The position numbers and the translations under genes were made by a program. The notes beneath the pieces were generated by a model that was not told the DNA's origin, did no database searches, and saw nothing but the letters and a program-made list of their open reading frames with translations. Source: Sulfurimonas sp. (GTDB lineage: Bacteria > Campylobacterota > Campylobacteria > Campylobacterales > Sulfurimonadaceae). From it: a DNA stretch of 64,000 nucleotides. The stretch covers positions 62,001 to 126,000 of the forward strand of contig JAABQD010000002.1 of NCBI GenBank assembly GCA_011391635.1, read 5' to 3'. Positions 46,799 through 55,667 of the stretch are shown here, in pieces. Each line of letters begins with the position of its first letter. Position 1 is the first letter of the stretch.

Positions 46799-46888
46799 TG
46801 GTGGACGAGGAGAGGTTCGAACTCTCGGTACAGTTACCCGTACGCATCCTTAGCAGGGATGTGGTTTCAGCCGCTCACCCACTCGTCC
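46799..46888 (-). tRNA. tRNA-Ser (anticodon GCU)
   Basis: Read on the minus strand, a 90-base tRNA with acceptor stem GGACGAG/CTCGTCC, anticodon stem CATCC/GGATG around the loop CTGCTAA (anticodon GCT), a long class II variable arm (GTACGG...TGTACC) and T-arm GAGAG-TTCGAAC-CTCTC. The 3' CCA is encoded. It reads AGC/AGU codons. The flanks (46663-46798 and 46889-46951) hold no gene and no repeat of the tRNA 3' end. Confidence 0.95.
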
Positions 46889-46951
46889 ATTTGAAGAGGG
46901 GGAATTATAGTGACACTTTTATAATGTTTAGCTTAAAAATTTTAAAAGAAA

Positions 46952-47635
46952 TCAGATTTTCTCTAAAATCTTTTTCACAACTTCTGCAGGATTCTCAGAT
47001 TTATAAATAGGACGACCTACAACTATAAAATCAACAAGTGCATTTTGTGCATAAGTTATATCAGCTACGCGTTCTTGATCACCTGCATCTTCCCCAAAAG
47101 GACGAATTCCTGGAGTAAGTGTCATAAACTCGTTTGAAGTGATATTTTTTATAGATGCACTCTCATACGCAGAACAAACAACACCATCGAGTCCACTTTC
47201 ATACGCATCTTTAGCAAACTGGTCAGCTTTTTGTGCTATGCCTTTTTCATATACTTTGACAAAATCTTCTTCATTAAAAGATGTGAGTGCTGTTACAGCC
47301 AAAACAATTGGTCGTTTTTCATAAACTGATAATCGCTCCATGACCATTTTCATAGCTTTTACTCCAGCACTTGCATGTACATTAAACATATCCACGCCCA
47401 GCCCCATAATAGACTCAGCAGCATCTGCCATGGTATTTGGGATATCATAAAGTTTTAAATCTAAAAATATTTTAAAATTTGGATTGATTTTTTTTATCTC
47501 TTGTAAAAATTCCGCTCCATCACGAATGTAAGAGCGAAAGCCCACTTTGAGCCAAACATCATACTCTTTTATCATTCGCACTAAGGCCAAATTTTCTTCT
47601 TTTGTCGGTAAATCCAGTGCAACACATAGTTCCAT
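46952..47635 (-). CDS. pyrF: Orotidine 5'-phosphate decarboxylase
   Basis: A 227-residue OMP decarboxylase, the last step of UMP synthesis. The catalytic block is FLDLKLYDIPNTM (D-x-K-x-x-D), and the phosphate-binding region near VVGRPIY is present. The ATG at 47635 (MELCVALDLP) has GAGAAAAT before it and matches the family; an upstream start would add 19 unrelated residues. Confidence 0.95.
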   Translation of the reverse strand: MELCVALDLPTKEENLALVRMIKEYDVWLKVGFRSYIRDGAEFLQEIKKINPNFKIFLDLKLYDIPNTMADAAESIMGLGVDMFNVHASAGVKAMKMVMERLSVYEKRPIVLAVTALTSFNEEDFVKVYEKGIAQKADQFAKDAYESGLDGVVCSAYESASIKNITSNEFMTLTPGIRPFGEDAGDQERVADITYAQNALVDFIVVGRPIYKSENPAEVVKKILEKI

Positions 47636-47659
47636 ATTTTCTCTTTTTATTTTTGTGAA

Positions 47660-47668
47660 ATTGTACCA
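47660..47668 (-). promoter_or_regulatory. Extended -10 promoter of pyrF
   Basis: TGGTACAAT on the minus strand is an extended -10 element 25 bases before the pyrF ATG. It faces away from the promoter of the transglutaminase cluster in the shared 229-base gap. Confidence 0.45.
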
Positions 47669-47740
47669 TTTTAACACGCATTTCTTTAGCATAACTACTT
47701 ATTTCATCACTTTACAAGCATGTAAATTTAAAAAAATGTG

Positions 47741-47746
47741 TATAAT
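47741..47746 (+). promoter_or_regulatory. -10 element of the plus-strand transglutaminase set
   Basis: TATAAT preceded by TGTG, 119 bases before the ATG of the DUF2126 gene. The leader from about 47755 to 47864 is long for this genome and T-rich; I see no stable hairpin or known riboswitch in it. Confidence 0.45.
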
Positions 47747-47864
47747 AAGGTAGTTAATTATTCGTACAGTCTGTAGTTACAATTCTATTTAAATGTTTCT
47801 ATATTGTTATATTCATTGTTGGTGGTTGTTTTTTTTCAATTCTCAACTTATAAAAGGGGAAAAC

Positions 47865-50800
47865 ATGGCACTAAAAGTTGTTATTTCACATAAAACACAT
47901 TACAAATATGATAAATTTATATCTCTTTCTCCTCATGTCATTCGACTTCGTCCAGCTCCGCATAGCAGAACACCTATTGAATCTTACTCTTTAAAGATAA
48001 CTCCAGAAAACCATTTTATAAACTGGCAACAAGACCCATTTGGCAACTATCTTGCAAGGGTTGTATTTCCTGAAAAAGTAAAAGAGTTTGGTATTGATGT
48101 AGAAATTATTGCAGATTTAATTACTATAAACCCATTTGATTTTTTTGTGGATGACTATGCTACTAATTACCCATTTGAGTACAAAGAAGAGTTAAAAAAA
48201 GAGCTTATTCCTTACCTTGAACTGAGTGAAGATGGCAAAAAGTTACAAAAATTTATTCAAACGCTTGATTTAAAAGAGAGACCGATTAATGACTTTTTAG
48301 TCTATCTCAATACTGAAATTTATAAATATCTCAACTATACTATACGACTCGAGAGCGGTGTACAGACATGCGAAATCACACTTGGCAATAAACTTGGAAG
48401 TTGTAGAGATTATGCTTGGCTTTTTGTTCAAGTGCTTCGTCATTTAGGACTTGCTGCAAGATTTGTATCAGGCTATTTAGTACAACTCAAATCAGATATA
48501 GAATCGCTCGATGGTCCAAGTGGTCCTGAGGCAGATTTTACAGACCTTCATGCATGGACAGAGGTTTATATCCCTGGAGCTGGTTGGTTAGGTCTTGACT
48601 CTACAAGCGGACTTTTTGCGGGAGAAGGACACATTCCTCTTGCATGTACTCCATCATTTGAGAGTGCACATGCCATAGAAGGGATGAGCGACAAGTGTGA
48701 AACAGAGTTTGAGTACTCAAATACAGTAACTAGAATTTTTGAATCTCCTCGTGTGAGCAAACCTTATAGAGATGACCAATGGAATGCAATTTATAAGCTT
48801 GGTTTTGAGGTAGATAAAGAGCTTGAAGCCAACGATGTACGACTCTCTATGGGTGGTGAACCAACTTTTGTTTCTATTGATGATATGGAATCACCTGAAT
48901 GGAATACAGATGCAGACGGAGTACATAAAAGAGAACTAGCAGACAAATTGGCAAGAAAACTTCTAGGTTCATTTACAAAAGGTGGACTACTCCATTACGC
49001 ACAGGGCAAGTGGTATCCAGGTGAACCAATTCCTAGATGGCAAACTTCTATCATCTGGAGAAAAGATGGCAAACAAATCTGGAAAAATCCTGAGCTTTTT
49101 GCAGATATGAATGAAACTTACACTTACACAACAGAGGACGCACACACTTTTATAAAAGAGTTGGCACTCACGCTTGGTGTAAGCGATAAAAATGTTGTCA
49201 AAGCGTATGAAGACCCTATTCATTACATTATGAAAGAAGCAGCTTTGCCTCTTGATATGGATCCAATGAAAGTTGACCTTAACGATTCGCTTGAGAGACA
49301 AAATATAGCAAAAGTTCTCTCTCAAGGACTCAATCAGGAAGTTGGTTATATTCTCCCCCTCAATTTTGGAGAGACAAAATGGATAACTTCAGGATGGAAA
49401 TTTAGAAGAGGAGAGCTTTTTCTCATTCCTGGAAATTCGCCAGTTGGTCTTAGACTTCCGATGGACTCTTTAGAGCAAAAACCAAAAGAGGAGTTGCCAC
49501 CACATTTTGAGCCAGACATGTTTGCAAAAATTGCAAAATTTAGCAAACTCAGACAAAATGCAAAACAGAGATATCACGAAATGAAAAAGCTGGGTATCAA
49601 AGACCCTCAAGATGATATTTTTGTCAGAACTGCTCTCAATATTGAGACGAGAGATGGCAAACTCTACATCTTTTTACCACCACTCAATCACACAGAAGCA
49701 TTTTTAGACCTTGCAGTTTCTATCGAAGCCGTTGCGAAAAAACTTAATATTAAAGTAGTATTAGAAGGGTATGAGCCTCCACATGACTTAAGATTAGAAA
49801 CCATCAAAGTCACACCTGACCCAGGTGTTATTGAGGTCAATATCCAACCAGCTACTTCATGGAAAGATTTAAGTGACAACCTTTTTACACTCTATGAAGA
49901 TGCAAGACAGTGCCGTTTAGGTACAGAAAAATTCATGCTTGATGGAAAACATACTGGGACTGGCGGTGGAAACCATGTAACCATCGGTGCAATGAAACCA
50001 TCCGACAGTCCGCTTCTTAGACGCCCTGAGCTTCTTCGTAGTCTTCTCACATTTTGGCAACACCACCCTGGACTTTCGTACCTCTTCTCTGGTGCTTTTA
50101 TCGGACCAACCTCTCAAGCACCTCGTGTAGATGAGGGAAGATTAGAGAACCTTTATGAATTAGAGATTGCTTTTTCTCAGATTCCTCAAGATCAGGAAGT
50201 TCCTTTTTGGCTCACAGATAGATTGTTTCGCCACATGTTGACAGATATCACAGGAAATACACACCGTTCAGAGTTTTGTATTGACAAACTTTACTCTCCA
50301 GATTCGAGCTCTGGACGACTTGGGATTTTAGAACTTCGAGCCTTCGACATGCCGCCACATTCTCAAATGGCACTTTTACAAATGCTACTTGTGAGAACGC
50401 TTGTATCTCTCTTTTGGAAAAAACCTTACAAACATAAACTTGTCCGTTGGGGAACACAGCTTCACGATAAATTCTTATTGGAACACTATGTCAAAGAGGA
50501 TATTAAAGATATCGTAGAGTTTTTAAATAACGAAGGGTATGCTTTTGAACTCGATTGGTTCGACCCTTTCTTTGAGTTTAGATTTCCTCTTTATGGAATG
50601 GCTACAGTTGAAAATTTTCATCTTGAGCTTCGTGCTGCAATTGAGCCTTGGCATGTACTCGGTGAAGAGAGTGGTTCTCAAGGAACTGCTCGATATGTGG
50701 ATTCATCACTTGAGCGTGTGCAAGTAAAAGTTACTAACTTTGCTCCTGAACGCTATGTGCTTACTTGTAACTCCGTTGTTGTTCCACTCAGCCCTACTGG

Positions 50801-51236
50801 AATTGAGGGAGAGTTTGTTGCAGGTGTCAAATACAAAGCATGGCAACCTTGGTCAGCACTCCATCCTACAATCGGAGTCGATACACCGCTGACTTTTGAT
50901 GTTGTAGATAAATGGAACCAAAGATCAATCGGTGGCATGAGTTACTTTGTATCACATCCAGGTGGACGCACTTATGATACATTTCCAGTGAACAGCTATG
51001 AAGCTGAATCCAGACGCATTAGTAGATTTTGGGATTTTAATCATACGCAAGGCGAACTCGAGTATGTTCCTACAGCCGTTGTAAAACAGAGCCTAGTAGA
51101 TGTAAATGGTGCTTCAAGAGCAGTGCTTACAAAAGAAAAACCTGAAGGAAAAAAAGTATTTTACTTCCAAAATGTTGCACCAAGTATGGAGTATCCAAAT
51201 ACTCTAGATTTAAGAAGAAAGTGGGCTAAACAGTAG
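47865..51236 (+). CDS. Transglutaminase-like protein with C-terminal DUF2126 region
   Basis: A 1123-residue protein. The N-terminal transglutaminase-like beta region (1-120) and papain-like core carry a Cys-His-Asp triad: C180 (GSCRDYAW), H229 (LHAWTEVY) and D245 (GLDSTSG). The remaining 800 residues match the DUF2126 region, including LSMGGEPTFVSIDD and HTGTGGGNHVTIGA. There is no signal peptide, so it acts in the cytoplasm. Such proteins are encoded with ATP-grasp and alpha-E genes and are thought to process peptides made by them. AAGGGG lies 5 bases before the ATG at 47865; a longer frame from 47793 is hydrophobic but lacks a ribosome binding site. The stop is directly followed by the next ATG. 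Confidence 0.85.
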   Translation: MALKVVISHKTHYKYDKFISLSPHVIRLRPAPHSRTPIESYSLKITPENHFINWQQDPFGNYLARVVFPEKVKEFGIDVEIIADLITINPFDFFVDDYATNYPFEYKEELKKELIPYLELSEDGKKLQKFIQTLDLKERPINDFLVYLNTEIYKYLNYTIRLESGVQTCEITLGNKLGSCRDYAWLFVQVLRHLGLAARFVSGYLVQLKSDIESLDGPSGPEADFTDLHAWTEVYIPGAGWLGLDSTSGLFAGEGHIPLACTPSFESAHAIEGMSDKCETEFEYSNTVTRIFESPRVSKPYRDDQWNAIYKLGFEVDKELEANDVRLSMGGEPTFVSIDDMESPEWNTDADGVHKRELADKLARKLLGSFTKGGLLHYAQGKWYPGEPIPRWQTSIIWRKDGKQIWKNPELFADMNETYTYTTEDAHTFIKELALTLGVSDKNVVKAYEDPIHYIMKEAALPLDMDPMKVDLNDSLERQNIAKVLSQGLNQEVGYILPLNFGETKWITSGWKFRRGELFLIPGNSPVGLRLPMDSLEQKPKEELPPHFEPDMFAKIAKFSKLRQNAKQRYHEMKKLGIKDPQDDIFVRTALNIETRDGKLYIFLPPLNHTEAFLDLAVSIEAVAKKLNIKVVLEGYEPPHDLRLETIKVTPDPGVIEVNIQPATSWKDLSDNLFTLYEDARQCRLGTEKFMLDGKHTGTGGGNHVTIGAMKPSDSPLLRRPELLRSLLTFWQHHPGLSYLFSGAFIGPTSQAPRVDEGRLENLYELEIAFSQIPQDQEVPFWLTDRLFRHMLTDITGNTHRSEFCIDKLYSPDSSSGRLGILELRAFDMPPHSQMALLQMLLVRTLVSLFWKKPYKHKLVRWGTQLHDKFLLEHYVKEDIKDIVEFLNNEGYAFELDWFDPFFEFRFPLYGMATVENFHLELRAAIEPWHVLGEESGSQGTARYVDSSLERVQVKVTNFAPERYVLTCNSVVVPLSPTGIEGEFVAGVKYKAWQPWSALHPTIGVDTPLTFDVVDKWNQRSIGGMSYFVSHPGGRTYDTFPVNSYEAESRRISRFWDFNHTQGELEYVPTAVVKQSLVDVNGASRAVLTKEKPEGKKVFYFQNVAPSMEYPNTLDLRRKWAKQ

Positions 51237-53735
51237 ATGCCAATTTTTGATCGTTATGTTTTAGAATCATCATGTGATGAGATGTTTGATAGCCAAAAAA
51301 ATATTAAAGAGCCTTGGATTGAAGTTACAAATGAACTCAAATCTTTAGGTTTTGAAACTTTAGAAGAAAAGCAGACAGAAATAGATTGGATACTCGAGGA
51401 TAATGGTGTTACTTATAATATTTATAATAACAATATTGATGGAAGTGCAAATCGCTCATGGAGCATGGACCCCATTCCTTTTGTCATCTCTGAATCTGAA
51501 TGGGAGACCATAACAAAAGGGCTTCAACAAAGAGCTACGCTCCTCAATCTTATTTTAAAAGATTTATACTCTGAGCAAAAACTCATTAAAGAGAATATCA
51601 TTCCCGCAGAAGTGATATTTTCCCACAAAGGCTTCTCTCCGGAAGTACATGATTTTGGACTTAAAGAGAACTTCAATCTCTATTTTTACGCAACAGACCT
51701 CGCACGTGGACCTGATGGGAAAATGTGGGTTATCAACGATAGAACTCAAGCACCCTCAGGTCTTGGTTATGCCATAGAAAATCGTCTTGTTATGAATGTG
51801 ATAGCAAAAGAGCTTTATCCAAATATAGAAACTAAAAAACTCTTCTCTTTTCTCGAAGAGTTCAAAGAACTCTTCAAAAAATTCAAGCACGATGCAGACT
51901 CTGTCGCTGCACTTCTTACACCTGGTCCCTATAATGAAACCTATTTTGAACACTCCTATCTCAGCTCATTTTTAAATATAGAACTTGTACAAGGGGAAGA
52001 TTTACTCACAAAAAATGGCTCTCTCTGGCTCAAAAATTTAGGAGGGCTTAGAAAAGTAGATACACTCATCCGACGAGTCGATGATAGATACTGTGATCCC
52101 CTTGAGCTCAAAAATAGCTCCAAACTTGGTGTTGCCGGTCTTGTCGATGTTGTGCGTCAAAATAACCTCAATATGATAAATCCCGTTGGAAGTGCTATTT
52201 TAGAAAATATTGGTCTCAACCCATTTATGGAAAAAGTTGCACACTATTTTTTAAATGAAACACTCATTCTTCCACAAATCGCTACATGGTGGTGTGGACA
52301 AGAAAAAGAGCTTGAATTTGTACTTGAAAACTTAGATAAACTCATTGTAAAGAAGATAGATAGAACCGAGAGTGTTCAAGTCTATTTTGGCAAGAATATG
52401 TCTGGGGAGGAGAGAGAAAATCTCAAAAATCTTCTTTTGCAACACCCAAATCAGTATGTGGCACAAGAGGAAATCAGCTTCTCAACTGTGCCTTATTACA
52501 CCAATAAATCTATCGAGCCACGCAGTGCCACCATTCGAACTTTCTCACTCAAATCAGAGGAAGGTTACTCCGTCATGAATGGAGGACTTGTGAGAGTCTC
52601 TTCTATCAAAGATGCTCTGCTTGTCTCTTCTCAAAGAGGCGGAACAAGTAAAGATTTATGGATTTTAGGCTCGGATGCAAAAACAATCAACTTTGTAAAT
52701 CGTTTTGAAAATACAAAATATTCAGATACCTTTATAAACAATTTATCCACACTCAAAGCGGAAAACCTTTTTTGGCTTGGTCGCTATCTTTCACGACTCA
52801 TTACCACAACACGCTTTGTTTTGCACATTGTCAAAAAAATGACCAATTTTTACAGATATGAGGGGATGATTTCAAAAGAGTCTCAAGAGATTCTACAAAA
52901 AGCTCTTACCCATCTCACTATGACCTACCCTGGATTTTTTAGTGAAGACAACAAAAAGAAACTAGAGAGAAATCCGATGATAGAGATAGCCTCTGTTGTC
53001 AAAGATGCCTCCAGACAAGGGAGTTTATCTTTTACCTTTGCCATGCTCTCCAACACAAATATTAACCTCAAAGATATTTTGGCTATCGAATCAACCAAGG
53101 TATATGAAAAAATGAAAAAAGAGTGGAGCATGTTTGCAAAAAAAACAACACACTCCAATATCTCTATGGCAAGTGAACTTGAGAGAATGCTTCTATACAT
53201 CATTGCCTATAAAGGACTTGTAAAAGAGAGTATTTACAAAGAACAAGGACTTATTTTGTACGATATTGGGTACAACATTGAGAGTGCTTTACTGCTGATT
53301 TCTAAAGCTCGTTCTATTTTATGTTGGCATGTGGAAAAATCTGTTGAATATGATATATTGATGGGACTCCTCAACTCTATAGAGAGTTTTAATGCCTATC
53401 GAGCCAAATATAAAAGCTCTTTGCTTCTTGAAAATGTCATAGAATTTTTAATTTTCAACAGACAGTTTCCAAAATCTTTGGCATATAGAACAGATGAACT
53501 CCTCCAAGCTCTCAAACTTTTACCGAAGTCCAAAGATTCTCTTAGCTCCTATGAAAAACCTATTGCAGATGCAAATGAACTGCTTAAATCGCTCAATATA
53601 AGCGATTTAATGACAATCAATGAGAATGAAACACTCTATGCAACCTTTGACAATGCTCTCTCCAAATTAGCTGGATTTTATATCGAATGCTCCAACGAAT
53701 TTTCAAAAACCTATTTTTCACACTATGATGAGTAA
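51237..53735 (+). CDS. Circularly permuted ATP-grasp protein fused to alpha-E domain
   Basis: An 832-residue cytoplasmic fusion. Residues about 70-495 match the circularly permuted ATP-grasp family (KGLQQRATLLNLILKDLY, INDRTQAPSGLGYAIENR, LTPGPYNETYFEHSYL, IRRVDDRYCDP). An alpha-E (DUF403) domain begins near residue 507 (AENLFWLGRYLSR) and runs to the end. The Gly-rich loop of the stand-alone homologue at 57279-58643 (GGYGVLFG) is replaced here by SVQVYFGKN, so the active sites of the two proteins differ. Predicted to ligate amino groups to carboxylates; the substrate is unknown. The ATG directly follows the preceding stop, and the gene carries a motif copy. Confidence 0.82.
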   Translation: MPIFDRYVLESSCDEMFDSQKNIKEPWIEVTNELKSLGFETLEEKQTEIDWILEDNGVTYNIYNNNIDGSANRSWSMDPIPFVISESEWETITKGLQQRATLLNLILKDLYSEQKLIKENIIPAEVIFSHKGFSPEVHDFGLKENFNLYFYATDLARGPDGKMWVINDRTQAPSGLGYAIENRLVMNVIAKELYPNIETKKLFSFLEEFKELFKKFKHDADSVAALLTPGPYNETYFEHSYLSSFLNIELVQGEDLLTKNGSLWLKNLGGLRKVDTLIRRVDDRYCDPLELKNSSKLGVAGLVDVVRQNNLNMINPVGSAILENIGLNPFMEKVAHYFLNETLILPQIATWWCGQEKELEFVLENLDKLIVKKIDRTESVQVYFGKNMSGEERENLKNLLLQHPNQYVAQEEISFSTVPYYTNKSIEPRSATIRTFSLKSEEGYSVMNGGLVRVSSIKDALLVSSQRGGTSKDLWILGSDAKTINFVNRFENTKYSDTFINNLSTLKAENLFWLGRYLSRLITTTRFVLHIVKKMTNFYRYEGMISKESQEILQKALTHLTMTYPGFFSEDNKKKLERNPMIEIASVVKDASRQGSLSFTFAMLSNTNINLKDILAIESTKVYEKMKKEWSMFAKKTTHSNISMASELERMLLYIIAYKGLVKESIYKEQGLILYDIGYNIESALLLISKARSILCWHVEKSVEYDILMGLLNSIESFNAYRAKYKSSLLLENVIEFLIFNRQFPKSLAYRTDELLQALKLLPKSKDSLSSYEKPIADANELLKSLNISDLMTINENETLYATFDNALSKLAGFYIECSNEFSKTYFSHYDE
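53326..53334 (+). repeat. GGCATGTGG motif copy inside the ATP-grasp/alpha-E gene
   Basis: Flanks read GTTGGCATGTGGAAAA. It encodes Trp-His-Val-Glu in LCWHVEKS. Confidence 0.9.
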
Positions 53736-53738
53736 ATT

Positions 53739-54701
53739 ATGACTTATACCCTTTACCACAAAACAGAGTTTCATTACCAAAGTCTCGTTACTTTTAGTCA
53801 CAATATTGCAAGATTGAAACCAAAAGATACTCCCTACCAAAAGCTTTTAGAGTTTGAACTAGAGATTATTCCAAATGCTTACGAATCACATGAATTCATC
53901 GATATGTTTGGCAATGAAAACATACATCTTCTAGTGAGAGAAGCACACCACTCTCTGTGTGTGATAGGAAAATCAAGAGTGGAAATTTATCCTGAAATTC
54001 TTGACGCACATAGCAACAGATTGAAGAGTAACAGCATTACCTATGGTCAGGCTCTTGAGCGACTATCGAAATTTAATAGCGAAGATTTAGAGGCAAAACA
54101 GTTTCTTTTTGAATCCGAACTCATCCCAACACACTCCAAAGCTATTCAAAGTTATGCCTTAGAATCCTTTAGGCATGAGCGAGACCTTTTTGAGGCTGCC
54201 AATGAGTTTATGGGACGCATCTTTCATGACTTTGAATTTCTTGCAGGTTTTAGTGATGTGACAACACCCGTTGAGAAGATATTTAAAGCCAAAAAAGGTG
54301 TATGTCAAGATTTTGCACAATTGGCGATTGCCGCTTTGCGTTCTATCGGTTTGCCAGCAAAATATATGAGTGGCTACATCGAAACACTCCCACCGGAGGG
54401 ACAAGAGAAACTCTTTGGTGCAGATGCCTCTCACGCTTGGTTTGCTCTGTACATTCCACATGCCGGATGGGCAGAATTTGACCCAACCAATAACATTATT
54501 CCTAGCGGACAACATATACTTTTGGGTGAAGGACGAGACTATGCAGATATAGCACCACTTAAAGGTGTAGTACAAAGTAGCGGAGGAAGTTACCTCTCAG
54601 TGATGGTAGATGTCAAGCAAGATGTGCCTATGAAACTCTCTCAGCAGATGCAATCACAGAGTCAGACACAAAGCCAAATGCAAACACAGACACAATATTA
54701 A
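53739..54701 (+). CDS. Transglutaminase-like cysteine peptidase
   Basis: A 320-residue cytoplasmic protein with an N-terminal transglutaminase-like beta region (1-130) and a papain-like core with triad C189 (GVCQDFAQ), H232 (ASHAWFAL) and D248 (AEFDPTNN). The C-terminus is a Gln/Ser/Thr/Met tail of about 20 residues (SQSQTQSQMQTQTQY), probably disordered. It starts 3 bases after the ATP-grasp/alpha-E gene and completes the plus-strand set. Likely role: peptidase or amide-transferring enzyme acting on the ATP-grasp product. Confidence 0.85.
   Translation: MTYTLYHKTEFHYQSLVTFSHNIARLKPKDTPYQKLLEFELEIIPNAYESHEFIDMFGNENIHLLVREAHHSLCVIGKSRVEIYPEILDAHSNRLKSNSITYGQALERLSKFNSEDLEAKQFLFESELIPTHSKAIQSYALESFRHERDLFEAANEFMGRIFHDFEFLAGFSDVTTPVEKIFKAKKGVCQDFAQLAIAALRSIGLPAKYMSGYIETLPPEGQEKLFGADASHAWFALYIPHAGWAEFDPTNNIIPSGQHILLGEGRDYADIAPLKGVVQSSGGSYLSVMVDVKQDVPMKLSQQMQSQSQTQSQMQTQTQY
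54456..54464 (-). repeat. GGCATGTGG motif copy inside the transglutaminase-like gene
   Basis: The plus strand reads ATTCCACATGCCGGA. It encodes Pro-His-Ala in YIPHAGWAE, three residues before the catalytic Asp region. Confidence 0.9.
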
Positions 54702-54702
54702 A

Positions 54703-54743
54703 ATAATTTTCCACATGCCAAGAGTGGAAAATTATCCACTCTT
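54703..54743. terminator. Bidirectional hairpin region between convergent operons, containing a motif copy
   Basis: Two overlapping perfect inverted repeats: ATAATTTTCCAC/GTGGAAAATTAT (54703-54714 with 54724-54735) and AAGAGTGGA/TCCACTCTT (54720-54728 with 54735-54743). They share bases and cannot both form at once. A motif copy (CCACATGCC, 54711-54719) lies in the first stem and loop. On the minus strand the first stem is followed by TTTAATA. The region covers the stop codon of the minus-strand gene and ends both transcripts. Confidence 0.65.
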
Positions 54744-55667
54744 AATAATTCTAAACGAGACCGCATTCTCAAAAATAAGTCCGTTTTTGTAGTGACACGC
54801 TATGACACCATTGCTTGGTGCTACAATTTTATGGATGACTTCACCCTCAATTGCGTGTATTATTTTTCCAATAGTCTCATCTTTGATTACATGCGAACCT
54901 ATCTGTTTTGTCGGGATGAAAATACCGCTCTTTGGAGTTTTTACAATCTCAATGTCCTCTTTTGTGACAACTGTTGATTCAAATCCATTCAAAACTTTGT
55001 ATTTTATAATCTTGTTTTTACTCAAAAAGCTGATAATTCCCTCTAAAACTTCATTGGAACTATTCATATCAATCTGCGTCTCATTTGGACACATCACAGA
55101 GTATGCTTTTGTTCCCCAAAGTTGCCAATTGTATTGTAGTGACACGGTATCTGTAGGTCGCAACTCTTTATGATGCACGATTTTATAACCAAATTTCTTC
55201 GCATTTTTGATATCTTCATAGCCAGATTGAAAGAGCCTCACATAAGGAAAACATGTGGATAAATCCTCTCTATTTTCCAAAATAATCCCGTGTGTATAAC
55301 CACTAATCGCATCAAAGAGTCTCTTCGCAATTCTTTGCGTAGTTTCACCCTCCGCATATCCTGGAAACATCGTGTTGAGATTTGTCTTATCAAGTGGCCA
55401 AAATCGCTCATTGATGTTGAGTGCATAGTGATTAATCGATGGAATAACCAAAATATTTCCCAAAATATTTTTGGATTCACTGATGCTATTTTTTAAAAAA
55501 TCAACTAATTTTGAAGCTGTATAAAGAGGCAAAATAGTTTTACCCTCCATAGCTCCAACAATCGCAACAGTTGGAGCATCAGGATTACTCCCTTCAAACA
55601 AATATCCTTCAACGATTAAAGGAGCACGATTGAGTGAATTAATTCTTAGTATTTCAATTTTTTTCAT
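54732..55667 (-). CDS. Aspartoacylase/succinylglutamate desuccinylase-like protein lacking zinc ligands
   Basis: A 311-residue paralogue of the protein encoded immediately upstream. Overall layout is shared (VAIVGAMEGKT start, LNTMFPGYAEGE, C-terminal barrel-like domain with PKSGIFIPTKQIG and APSNGVIAC). The catalytic residues are gone: the H-x-x-E zinc motif of the family reads GAMEGKT, the second histidine site reads IILENRED, and the catalytic Glu site reads YSVMCPNE. It is therefore probably a non-catalytic partner or regulator. The ATG at 55667 has GGGA upstream and overlaps the active paralogue by 14 bases; a start 90 bases upstream is rejected. Confidence 0.78.
   Translation of the reverse strand: MKKIEILRINSLNRAPLIVEGYLFEGSNPDAPTVAIVGAMEGKTILPLYTASKLVDFLKNSISESKNILGNILVIPSINHYALNINERFWPLDKTNLNTMFPGYAEGETTQRIAKRLFDAISGYTHGIILENREDLSTCFPYVRLFQSGYEDIKNAKKFGYKIVHHKELRPTDTVSLQYNWQLWGTKAYSVMCPNETQIDMNSSNEVLEGIISFLSKNKIIKYKVLNGFESTVVTKEDIEIVKTPKSGIFIPTKQIGSHVIKDETIGKIIHAIEGEVIHKIVAPSNGVIACHYKNGLIFENAVSFRIIKSG

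Noticed and set aside
46799..46951. Integration site of a genomic island at tRNA-Ser
   Set aside because: No integrase gene and no direct repeat of the tRNA 3' end is visible; neighbours are housekeeping genes.
47793..47864. N-terminal extension of the DUF2126 protein that looks like a membrane segment
   Set aside because: The hydrophobic stretch is encoded by the T-rich leader, lacks a ribosome binding site, and the ATG at 47865 has a good one and matches the family N-terminus.
54159..54575. Open frame antisense to the transglutaminase-like gene (138 codons)
   Set aside because: It overlaps the catalytic core of a conserved protein and shows no domain or start signal.
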